NCBI GenBank assembly: GCA_013396915.1
Contig: VWZL01000720.1
Location: 124,001-188,000 of the forward strand
Source: Stercorarius parasiticus
Taxonomy: Eukaryota; Chordata; Aves; Charadriiformes; Stercorariidae
DNA: 64,000 nucleotides
Direction: 5' to 3'
Below the pieces are notes generated by a model. That model searched no databases and was not told where the DNA came from. It saw only the letters and a list, made by a program, of their open reading frames with translations. Numbering within the stretch: position 1 is the first letter of the stretch; each line of letters begins with the position of its first letter. Position numbers and translations under genes: made by a program. Of this stretch, positions 24,787-35,278 are shown piece after piece.

Positions 24787-27700
24787 TAAAACAGGATAGA
24801 TACAGATGCAGACACACACAGAGATGTCCTTCAGAAACCAAGCCAAATATTTCAGGTGTATTTTACAATTTTAATAGTGTGAACTACATTTTCTCTCACC
24901 AAGGAAAAAAGTGTCTGATGTATAAAAAAACCCCAAAATACAAAAAAAGTCCTTTTCTATGATTTTGTGCTGCACTTTGCACTGCATAATGAGGTAGAAT
25001 CACGTAGGCTGAGTCTGTCCGTCTCAGCCTTTCTCTGAAAGAATGTCATGGTAATCTTAAAATGGTGCAATCTCAGGGAATGAACTGCAAGCCAACAATT
25101 TTTCTCTTTTACCCAAAATAAAGGAAAAACAAGTTGAAGTGTGCGCACACAATATAGCACACTGAACAAGAGGCTCTGCTGCTGTCTGCTTCTAGGTGGA
25201 GTAAAGCCTGTGAAAATGTGGATGGCATAAGAGCCTGGATGAGGGTCAAATGTAGTAAGGATCTGTGCCTGTGGACTGGAGCAATGCAATGTTAGATTTA
25301 TCTTTAAAAAACAGACCGGGATGTTGGTGACATGGCATTTTGCATGGTTGTGTGTGTGTGTCAGACAGACACATCGCCACTGCTGCTTCTTGGGGAGCTT
25401 TGGTCACAGGAGCTCTTCTGCCAAAAAAGGACCCAGTTAAGAGGAACTTACTCAAATTGATCTTTGTGGTCAAAAAGGGATGAGCTGCTGACACAAGTTT
25501 GTATTAAGATATGTAAAAGAGGAGCCAGAGCAAATTACAGACTTGAGAAAAGTCTATTCCTTTGTTACTGCCCAGTGGCTTTTCCCAGTTGAACCAGGCA
25601 CCCAGATTTCTTGCCGCCAAACCCATGGCTTAAATAAGTGTGGGAATGAGAGAGCATCAGCACCATAATTCTGTCAATTATCCCATAGTTGAATAGTGTG
25701 AAATAAGGTGAGCGAAACATTAGAGCATCAGTCTATCTGCGTCGTAAATATAGCAGCACTTGAAAGAAATTGTGTTCTGGTATGTCTGACCTGGTATACA
25801 GCCTGCTCTTGCACTGGTATCTGGAGGGGTTTTGCCACCAATATCAGTGTGAGCTCGCTGGCAGTTCTCCACTGACGTGACCCGTGGTACTGCTGAGACA
25901 AAATGATGCTGAATGCAGCCTTTTTGTTACCCTGTCAAGAAAAGTCTCCACCATGAGAGCAGGGCGTAAGAGCTGGGTGGACGGATGTTTTGTCTTTGGA
26001 ACTTGTTCCCCAGCCTGCTTTCCTCTGGATGGACCTGGGATTTCTGAACACCTTCCTGCACAGTCTGCTTGGCCTCACTGGATCGTTACTTTCTGGGGAG
26101 AGTACCTCACAGATCTGTTTTTCCTCTGAGCCGCTTACAAGCAGTTCCAGAGGTGGAGAGTTGAGATCGCCTTTCTGGGAACAAGGGCAGAAAATAGCTC
26201 AGTGTTAGCATTCCAAGCCCAGCTATTTAGACCTGGATTATTTTTAAGTATTTTGCTTTCAGACACGTAACTAGCTGCATTTTTGTCCTCTCTCTCTTTT
26301 CTTTATTTTTTAAAGTTAGCTTTAATTTTGCATCTTCTCCCCATCCAGCTGTGTGCAACTGAGAGTATCTATGCAAAAAAACAGGATTATATATATTGCC
26401 AAATGTTAGGTAGCCAAGTTACCTGCTGCTTCAGAGATGCTGTTGGCTGCAATGGGAACCTGGGGACTGAGCAGCTGAACTGAGAGGAGACAGGGCAGCA
26501 GCACAGCGAGTGGAAAGCACTGCAGCCACTTCATTTCACCTGGCTTGTCATCACACATCATCGGCCTGAAACACAACCCCGTTGTGAGGGGTCGGTCCCT
26601 GGCAGCCCCGTCCAGCACACGGTGTCCTGGTGTTCAAATGCAAAGCCTTTCATCGAGGGCTGTGTGAAGTGGTTATGGTGAAATGCTGCTACTGAATCTG
26701 CAGTGCCTTACAGACACTTCACAGGGGGCATGACATGATAACATGTAGGGCTTTTAGGGAATATTGTGTCCTCAGAGTATTGCACAGACCTTAATTCATC
26801 CTCTGCGGATGATGCGGGCCTAGCAGGGGACATGCATCCCCTTCAAACTGCAGTTGTGTGGCCTAGGGGAGTCCCATTTTCAGGCTAACCCCAGCTGCCA
26901 TCCATTAGCCCCTTTTTGGATGTTACAGACCCTCACATCTGATGGCTCACCCATCCCAGCATGGTGACCTGGGTTCAGAAAGAACTGCTGCTCAAAGTGG
27001 TAACCCATGCTCATTGTTGGAGTCCAGACTGGTTTAGTTCAAATTAAGCTCTTGGGCACTGAGGCCATCTCTTGTGGGAAAGAAGGAGCAAATTCCCTCG
27101 CCTTGTAAATCACACTTAATTTATAAAGTTGATGCTGCCTGCTGTGCAAATAAATTAAAAAAAATGCAAAACCTGAAACATTGGAACTGCCTTCTACAGG
27201 GATTAGGAGGGGAAGTGGAGGGACAGAACTCAGATAAAACACAGGAGGGGAGTTTCTCACACTGGGACAAGTTTGTGGCATCCCCCTGTGTGGTGTCTCA
27301 GCTACAAAGGCTGAACTCCAAGAGGCCACTGAGGGTTCTCCATTAAATTGGGGCATTTGGGCCAGCGCAAGCGCCGGGGTAGCAGTGGGAGCAGGAAGGG
27401 CAGGGCAGGATATTCTAGCCCTTAATCAGCTCATTTCCCACCTAGTGCCACACAGGTGACCTTACACACATGCTGGTCCTGCCCTCCCGAACTGCACTGT
27501 GACTCTGGCCAACTTTTTCCCCTTTGCTTTCCCAGTAGCCTAAAAGAGATGGGAAAACTTGGAGGCTCTTTTCAGGAAACACGTACCATCCTAAAGGGGT
27601 TTTCTTACCACAGTAACTGTCCCCTGGAGAAGCAGCAGACCTCATGCTCTGTGATGCCCACTCAAAGGCTGGGTTAATGCTTCCTACTGCTAGCAAGAGC

Positions 27701-28148
27701 CCTGCCTCTGGCTGCATATGGGGAGAGAATAAAGCTTGTAACTCAGGAAAGAGACAGTCATAATATCTGTTTGTAATGGGTAAGAAAGAACTGCTTGTTG
27801 GATGGGTATGAAAGAAACCTTTAATTCTAGCCAGGATAGTCTAATGTGTTAGCCAAGTGGTGGTAAAGAGCACAGTACCACCAGGCTCTTGTACAGGGAT
27901 GCAGGGAGGCTTTTGGGGAAACAAATACTATCCTTTACCCTCACAGAGCAGCAAGGTTTATCTTATTGATCACACTGCAAAGCTGATCTAAGTGCCGTTT
28001 TAAAGAAAACTGAAATTATTTATATGTGCTGTAATTGGAAATAAGGGCAGGAGTGACAGTGGCATTATCTCCGCTGGCTGCTCTCTGCAGCCAATGCAGC
28101 TGGTCTCCCTCCATACAGCTCAGATTAAATGTTAATTTTTGCAGAGAT

Positions 28149-28180
28149 GGTGTAACTCCGCTGACACCAATGGAGTTACA
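28149..28180. repeat. Fragment of a palindromic ancient repeat (GTAACTCC/GGAGTTAC)
   Basis: TGTAACTCC (28151-28159) and GGAGTTACA (28172-28180) form a perfect 9-bp inverted repeat around a 12-nt loop that includes GACACCAATG. The word set matches a palindromic MITE-like repeat common in sauropsids. The family name is uncertain. Confidence 0.5.
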
Positions 28181-28538
28181 TTTATGAAAAAAACATTAAA
28201 AAAAAAAAGTGAATTTTAGCCGCTGTGCACTGGATAGACCCAGTAAGTAGCTATTATCCTAGATAGATCTTTGTAGGTAGGAGGGTGTTATACCGCCTGG
28301 ATGCACCAAGAGCACTGTCCTGCTTCCCTGCAGTTTGCAAATACTGAGTCAGCAAATGGGTAATTGTAGCTTCAAACTAATATAACTTTCTTTTTCTGCA
28401 TAGCCTTCTGGCATTCTATAAAAAGATCTGGCACACTACATAGGAATAGGGCGCTTTGAAGAAGCAGAGTCATCTGGGTGTGAAACTTTGATTTCCTGTG
28501 TCATGAAAGGAACTGTTATTTCTATCTTTCTTTTTCAG

Positions 28539-28695
28539 AAAACCCCCACAGCTCATGCCATGAAGGAGGAGAACTTTCTTCGTCGCAGGTTCTCCCTTTG
28601 TCCGGCCTCGTCCACCCCTCAGAAGGTTGATCCTCGCAAGCTGACACGCAATCTGTTCTTCGGGGCCGACAATGACATCTACCCACTCAGCCCAG
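28539..28695 (+). CDS. OSBPL5: OSBPL5 first coding exon (21 nt 5' UTR, then codons 1-45 plus 1 nt)
   Basis: The acceptor is TATCTTTCTTTTTCAG at 28523-28538. The start codon is ATG at 28560-28562 with G at -3, a favourable context, and it coincides with the known ORP5 start. The exon encodes MKEENFLRRRFSLCP, then PQKVDPRKLTRNLF and a DNDIYPLSPG end that continues into the next exon. This is the disordered cytosolic N-terminal tail and is rich in Arg/Lys and Ser. The donor is CCCAG|GTTGGT, phase 1. It departs from the consensus at intron positions +3 and +4 and is the weakest donor in the gene. The 21 nt before the ATG are open in frame (KTPTAHA), so an upstream exon with an in-frame ATG could in principle extend the protein. 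I see no evidence that it does. The seven coding exons here share this gene's frame without interruption. Confidence 0.95.
28555..28563 (+). promoter_or_regulatory. OSBPL5: Two-codon uORF overlapping the OSBPL5 start codon
   Basis: Directly visible: ATGCCATGA, that is ATG CCA TGA. The TGA shares bases with the main ATG (28560-28562). The uATG context is poor (C at -3, C at +4), while the main ATG has G at -3, so leaky scanning or termination-coupled reinitiation would both be possible. Functional effect is an inference and depends on the mature 5' UTR containing this exon intact. Confidence 0.55.
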
Positions 28696-30443
28696 GTTGG
28701 TTTCTGATGTGGCAGTGCAGAAAGTAGCATGGCTCAGGTGCTTGACTGCAAGTAGATATTTTATCAGGCTGCCAGGAAACAAAGAGAAACAAGTTAACGT
28801 GAAAGAGAGAGAGAAGCTATTGAAACACAGGTATTACTGGATTCCAGACAGTGCTGCTTTCATGATACTATTGTCTTTCATTGCTGTGGTGTTGAGTGAG
28901 AACGGAGGGCACCAGACTTGGGGTTTGTAACTGTTTGAACACTGCATGGCCTCACATTTCAAAAGTGACTACTATTTTCAGGTGCTTCCACTTTGAGGCA
29001 CTTCATGTATTTCACACTAAGTGTTGGACTCTAAGATTTACTGGCCCCATTTGCAGATGTTTAATGGCAGGTTTCCCTGTTCGGATTTAGAGCCCAGGAT
29101 AAATATTACAAGAGCAGGCTTTCTGTGGTTAATGTTCTGTAAATATCTACAAGCACTACAAGTACTAGGAATCTTGACAGGTTGCTGTGAGTCACAGATT
29201 GGCTTTAAGCATTCTCTTTACATCTTTTTTGCTTTGAATTTCCTAGCACCCTTTTTGAAGGAAATAGAGCTCATTTTATTGTTTCAGAATTTGTTGCTCA
29301 CAGTAAACATTCAAGTCTTTCCTTGATTGCAGTCTGCAAACAATGCTTCCATTCCAGTCTGTAAACAAGTGCTTCAGGGAACGGGCACAAGTTTGTAGAG
29401 CTGTCATTTGCAGCTGCCATGTCAGTGCTAAATAATCAAACCTCACAGCACCTTCGTGAGCTCTCAAAACACTGATATCTAGAGAAAGAACATAGCGTCA
29501 GTCAAAAGGTTTCAGTGTTCATATATATGTAACACCTGGCAGACTCTCTGGGCTTTGCAGATGTAGAGCAAAACCAGGTCTGGGTTTCCTGAGCTAATGG
29601 TCTTTAAGGGCAAAGGTTTCAAGGGCCTCTGATTTTGCAGGTATTTCTATTTGTGGGTGTCTGCTTCAAGGCGATGGGGACCCTATTTTCAGCAGTGCTG
29701 ACTAACTCTGGCTGTCACTGAGGTTGCTCGAAGCTTCAACAAGCTTTTGCTAGTCAAATTGAGAACAACTTAAAACGGGACACCTAAAATCTCATACATT
29801 TTAAACCTGTAGGGACTTCTGGACAGCTATCTGCTCATAAGTACAGTCCATACAAATGTGTGGTAAGTAAATAGCTGTTTCACTTCTGCTATCCTTGGGA
29901 GCTGAAGGGGTGATTTTTCAGGCTCTAGTCACTTCCCCTTGTTTCGGGGAGATGGAAAGCCATAGCTCAAGATTTGCCCATTCTTCAGTTCTTACCAGCA
30001 TTTTTAGTGTTAAAAAAGTTACTGACTTCTTCATAGAGGTATTTCAGTGCTGTAATCCTTCAGAAACCAGGGAAAGTTGAGGGTTTCACTGTGGAGGAGG
30101 TAGCTGTAAGAGTTTTTCACTTCCTCACATTCCCCCATCACCTTGTTTCTCTTCCATCCCTGCTGGCAGTTGGACCAAACAGCCTTTGCTGGGCTCAGCA
30201 GAACAAGTGCCTTGAGCCACGCTGGAGCTTTTGTTCTGCTGCGCAGTTCTCCCAAGTAACCTCCAGCACTGGCATCAGCAACGGTGGTCACCCTCTGTAA
30301 TGCAAAGAGAGAGCATAGGCCAGAGAGTTTGTAAAGGAGAGAATACCCCTTTTAAACAAACAGAAGTTACTGCTTCAGCCAGGGGATTTCTTGCAGACAG
30401 TCTGGGTTTCTGTCTATCCTTACATTTTTTTACTCCTTTCATT

Positions 30444-30860
30444 TCATAGAATCATAGAATCATAGAACGTGTTGGGTTGGAAGGGACCTTTAAAGGTCAT
30501 CTAGTCCAACCCCCCTGCAGTAAGCAGGGACATCTTTAACTAGATCAGATTGGTCAGAGCCTCATCAAGCCTGGCCTTGAATGTCTCGAGGGATGGGGCC
30601 TCCACCACGTCTTTGGGCAACCTGTTCCAGTGTCTCACCACCCTCACTGTAAAGAACTTCTTCCTAATGTCTAATCTAAACCTACCCTGCTCTAGTTTAA
30701 AGCCATTGCTCCTCGTCCTATCACTACACGCCCTTGCAAACAGCCCCTCCCCAGCTTTCTTGTAGGCCCCCTTCAGGTACTGGAAGGCCGCTATAAGGTC
30801 TCCCCGGAGCCTTCTCTTCTCCAGGCTGAACAACCCTGACTCTCTCAGCCTGGTCCCCAC
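30444..30860 (-). mobile_element. CR1 LINE, 3' end (5'-truncated, young)
   Basis: On the + strand the element starts with the tail repeat TCATAGAATCATAGAATCAT, which is the reverse complement of the CR1 3' ATTCTATG-type tail. It continues with GTTGGGTTGGAAGGGACCTT and the block ACTTCTTCCTAATGTCTAA, all hallmark avian CR1 sequence. The minus strand stays open for 106 codons and contains [20 protein letters not shown], the known C-terminal tail of CR1 ORF2 (endonuclease/reverse transcriptase). The enzymatic domains are absent; this is a standard 5'-truncated insertion. An intact frame over the whole fragment implies a recent insertion. It lies antisense to OSBPL5 inside an intron, 1.7 kb after the first coding exon. 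Confidence 0.95.
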
Positions 30861-33510
30861 AGAGCTGCTTCGTCTTCTTTGTTTTCCTCACGTTTTCCCT
30901 AAGAAGTAACTGTCATTCTTCACATTCAGTTGCCATTTCCAATGGCAGGCTCTCCTTTCACTCCTTGACTGCTGCTTCTGCCTCATTTTCCTCTGAGCCT
31001 TGTGCACTTACCCCCGCCTTCTCCCCTCCCTCTGAAGGATGCTGCTATCACCGTAGATAAGCTATAGGTCTACATCTATAAGCTGCAACCAATATTTCTC
31101 TGTCACCCTTTTTTCTCTGTTGTTTTACATTAACTTTCCATTCTTGAGGCTTTTCCAGTGTTCTGTGTTTTGCTGCCTGACCCAAGCAGATTTTCCTTAT
31201 GAGGGCACCGGGCTGATTGTGTTGGGTGGGTGCTGTGGGCAGCGCAGGCAGCAAAGCCCAGCGGTTTCCTGCCAGAAAGTTGGTGGGTTGTGAGGTGGCT
31301 GGAGCTGATGGTCTCACAGCACCAACACCTAGGATTAGCCCTCCAACAATGAAGGTGTGCAAGTAAATAATTCAGTGAGAAGGGAGTGACAGACTTTACA
31401 CCTCAGGCAAGATATGCTATGGAGATTCAGTTCAGTGAGGGGATTTTTTTTAAAAGAAACATATGGGAAATGCAGAGGGCACTATCTGAAATAACACTTT
31501 GGACTTTTTGCCTCTTGCTTGCATAGAAAACCGGTAATGATTATGGTAACTAAAAGAAATCTGAGGAAGACATTTTCTCTTTATAGAAAGTTCACAAACT
31601 AGAGAGACATGAATTCATGTTCCTTGCCCATGTCTTTCTTTCATGTAGCAATAAGGGGAGAGAATCTTTCTCTCTTTTCTCTTTCAGAGGGTGGGAAGTT
31701 TATTGGGAGAGAAGCTAAAAGAACTTCTAGAGAATCTCTCTTGACTAGGCTGTGAGATCACACAGTGGCTAAATCTAATTTAGATTAGCCTATCTGTATC
31801 CTCAGAGATGCACTTTCATGAATATGGGAATTTTACTGTGATAGATACACGGAACTAAATTTAAGTCTGGTGTACACATTGAGCCATGGGGCTGATATTT
31901 ACAGCAGTAACAGGTTTTATTTGCAGTAGTTTGCCACACATCAGAGCCTGTATTTCCTCTTGTAGTTATTCAGATGCTTTATCAGAAAGCCTATAAAATA
32001 ATAGTTCATGCTGGGTGGAGCTAATCATTAATGCCTGAATAACCTAGTTATTTTTCTTCATGTTGCCATTGATCAGTCATGCTCGCTGTATCATTCTTTA
32101 CAAAGGGGAAAGGCGAATGCACCTGTAGGATTGATGCCTGGCAGAAAACCAAAGAAAAAGAATAGCTACTATTCTGGAAGGGATGAAAATACTTGTTTTT
32201 CCTATGCATGACAGTAATGGGATAAAAGAAAGTATCAGCAATTCAGCTCTGTAACTGCAAAGGTGGAGTGTTTCTTCATGATGTGGTGAAGGCTGGTTCC
32301 CTAAGCACCATTGATTCCCTTTCTGAAATATTTTTCGCTATTTGGTGCAAAACTTTTGGGCTACTTTGTGGAGGACCCTTCTTTGCATGCCCTGCTAGTA
32401 GCCAGCACTTTAAGTCAGGAGAGATGCAATTCTATTTCAGTTGTGGGCATTACGTTTTCTTGATCATGAAGATAAGAACTTCAGCTTCTATAGCCAGTTA
32501 ATATTAAGCTCCTTTTATGTTTTTATGTGGTTTCCTATTTATTTTCTCAAGGCAGTTATGTCTGTTTTGCTCTGGGTGAGACTCTCGCTTTTGGGTTTTC
32601 TGTGCACTTAACTTGGTGTGCGGGTGTTTGAGAAACTTGCGCATGGTTTCAATGAAGTTTGCTTTCCAGACAAGGGCTGGCTCTCACCCTCCACATGGCT
32701 GCAGCAAGACTGCTTGAGACAGACAGCAAAGATAGCTCTACTCCAAAACAACAGCATTTCCCTCACAAGTGCCAATAGGCTTAGCACGTTTGGCATAAGA
32801 AACCAGTATATGCTGCTTCATAAACATATCTTATGAATACTTGTAAATGATACAGTGGGAATGAACAGTTACATGTTCCCATTTTTCATAATACCCTGTA
32901 AGCAGGATGGTCCAGAACCTTAGCAGCACCAAAAATCTCGTTGTTCAAGTGCAAACCCTTTTGACTGTATTACTGAGAGAAGGCACAAATCTCTCACATC
33001 CAGGCTTTTTGTATGGATACCAGCTTGGATTTAAGCTTTCTTTAAGAAATGAGACATAATAAAAAATGGATGTGGATTCGGTTATGCTAATAGACGCCGT
33101 TCCCTCAGAACAGGCAGCAGCTGATTCCCATTAACTTCACTTGAACTGTTAGACCATATATTACTTTCCCATACATGCACTGAAAAAACTCTTCATGGGA
33201 AGCAAGTGCAGCAGCTACATGGCTTGTTCCAACCTCCTCTGTCGGGGAGAGTCGGGGCTACAGAGAGGAAAGCGCCATCAGACAAAGAAAAAGTACGAAG
33301 ATACAGGTCCTAATCCGTGCACAGCATCTCATATGGCCACCCCACTTGTCATGGTAGCACAAGGCGACTGGCAAATATCTGACCATTTGGGATTTTCTCT
33401 TGCCTATGAACATTAGGTTTCTGAGAATGTTATCTAGGGCTCAGTGCTTCAAGGGGAGGAGTGACAGTTAAGAAACTAGGTTAAGATATAGGCTCCCTGT
33501 TGTTGCACCG

Positions 33511-33555
33511 CCTTCCTATGTGACTGAGTAGGTCCTTCCTCTGCTTCAGTTCCCC
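33511..33555 (+). mobile_element. Possible short MIR-like relic, sense
   Basis: CCTATGTGACTGAGTAGGTC and CTTCCTCTGCTTCAGTTCCC resemble the MIR segment TGTGACCTTGGGCAAGTC..CTCTGCCTCAGTTTCCC. Only about 45 bp; chance similarity cannot be excluded. Confidence 0.35.
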
Positions 33556-35204
33556 ACGTGAGCAATGCACGTGCTGTCCCTCTTCTCCCAGGCTTGAAAG
33601 AGTTTGCTTTCTCCATCAGCGCGGCTGCACGCAAGTGGCACAGCACAGGACTGTGCCACAGGGTGAGAAACACCTCTGAAACCCCCACCCACCCTTAGAC
33701 ACCATGTGGAAAGTTGAACACCTTCTAGGAACAGTTGTCCCACAAAGCCTTTTCTTAAATTTAAGAGTTGGATACACCAAACTGCCTATTAATGCCTGTA
33801 AAAAGGGCACAGTTCTTGTCCTGTCTCTTTACCAGTGAAACCTTGTAGCACAGTTGCAGTTCTGGTTATAATGGGACATGCTTGTTCTCTCACATGTCCC
33901 ATGATGGAAGTGCAGAAGATGGCCATGAGGATATTTATTTTTTAGTAAGCTTCTGTGGCTGACTTGTCTAATGGTGCTTGGCTTCTTAAACGGCTGCTCT
34001 GAAAACTCCAGGAGACATTATGGCTTCTGACACATCCATGACAACTTCTGCTGACTGCAGGAGAATCGGGATTTTCCCTTACTGGTTTTGGATTTGGTGG
34101 TGTTTCCAAGACTGGCCCACACAATGTTTAAAAATATTTTTAACAGTTCCCATGTTTGCAGTGTACTACAAATGGATTGTATTTCACTGTCTCGGTGGTT
34201 CTTTACTGCGTCCAGTATTCTCTGAAGCTCTTATTGCTAGCAATTTTGGGAAGAAAACTACATTGCAATTGGATAACAATGACGGTCTTGGCACTAAAAA
34301 GCTAGTCTCATCAGATGCTATTTTTTGGCTTTTTTTTAATAGAAGCTCTATGCCTTCTTTTACTGTAAGGACATGATTACAGTTGGCAAAAAGAGCAGAA
34401 TTTATCATTCCATTTTATTGCATGGACTAGGACTACACACACTCGTACTAGTATATAATGGGTATAATGTACTGCAAATTTAGTATACTTGGGTAGTGGA
34501 AATGTATCTCTACAATGACTGGAAAATGTCATAGTGTTCTTAAATACTACTTGTTAATTGAAAATGTTTCTTATTTTAACAAATAACTTGGTCAGAAGAC
34601 ATTGACCTTCTGCAGGTTTCTTTAATTTTGTTTCACTAATTATGTCTAGATGCCGTTCTGTCTTCTGTAACATTTTATGATCATGGTTATTATTTGTCAA
34701 ACAAAGCATGCTATCAGGTGCATCTATGTATAGTTGCCAGATACTGACCAAGGAGGATAATGTATTGAATAGCTGCTTATTAACTGAATTCCATTTATTA
34801 TTTGCACTGATGAGGCATGGGGTATGTAAGAAAAGAACAGGCTGGGGTAATGTAATTAAAGACTGCATCATAATGCAGACACAGAAGGGAGCTGATTAAG
34901 GATGCATAAGCAAACTTATTTCTGTTTTTTTTCCAGCTTTCATATGTTGGACTTCACAAACATCATGTTAGTTTACCACGATGTTTTGAGACCTAGCTTT
35001 TAAGCAGTACTTGTTGCCTAGCCCAAGCATGTGGATGCAGGCTATTTCAAGCTCTGCAAGATCCCTCTCTGTGATCCTGGTGTTCTTGCTCCTGCTCATG
35101 ACAGCTTCTCTTGCTTGCTGTCAGCAGTAGCCCTTCTAAGACCATGAGTAGACGTGGTTTTGTGCAGAATTTCTCTGTTTCTGAATCACATTTATTTGTT
35201 GCAG

Positions 35205-35278
35205 GAAAAGAAGTGGAAGGAAACAGCCCGTCAGCACTGAAGGATGAGACACCACAGACTCCAAACTCCATTAGTAAG
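35205..35278 (+). CDS. OSBPL5: OSBPL5 coding exon 2 (completes codon 46 through codon 70)
   Basis: The acceptor is TTTATTTGTTGCAG; the donor is AGTAAG|GTACTG. The split Gly codon G|GA restores the frame from the first coding exon. The exon is 74 nt and leaves phase 0. It encodes KEVEGNSPSALKDETPQTPN followed by SISK. The region is acidic, rich in Ser, Pro and Thr, and likely disordered, corresponding to the variable ORP5 segment before LCNGSDKEC. It carries Ser/Thr-Pro sites (SPS, TPQ, TPN) that could be phosphorylated; that is inference. It is less conserved than the other exons against my memory of the mammalian protein, but the spacing and flanking frame fit well. Confidence 0.88.

Larger units (their letters stand above)
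20001..28538. other. Non-coding stretch immediately before the first coding exon
   Basis: No coding exon is supported. Visible items are a 9-nt C run at 22853-22861, a G-quadruplex motif at 24772-24786, a short (TG)6 run at 25349-25361, a palindromic-repeat fragment at 28149-28180 with an A-run just after it, and the pyrimidine tract that serves the 28539 acceptor. If a non-coding first exon of OSBPL5 lies upstream, this whole stretch is intron 1. If it lies inside the window, I could not identify it. Confidence 0.65.
28696..35204 (+). other. OSBPL5: OSBPL5 intron after first coding exon
   Basis: 6509 bp, GT-AG, phase 1. It begins with the non-consensus GTTGGT. It contains one young CR1 3' end in antisense orientation (30444-30860) and a MIR-like relic near 33511-33555. 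There is otherwise no recognisable element and no internal exon I can support. Confidence 0.88.

Noticed and set aside
27376..27409. Second G-quadruplex near GGGGTAGCAGTGGG
   Set aside because: Loop lengths reach 8 nt, outside the usual 1-7 rule, and the G runs are irregular.
30540..30860. 106-codon minus-strand ORF as a possible host gene
   Set aside because: Its sequence is the C-terminal tail of CR1 ORF2 and it sits entirely within a truncated CR1 insertion.
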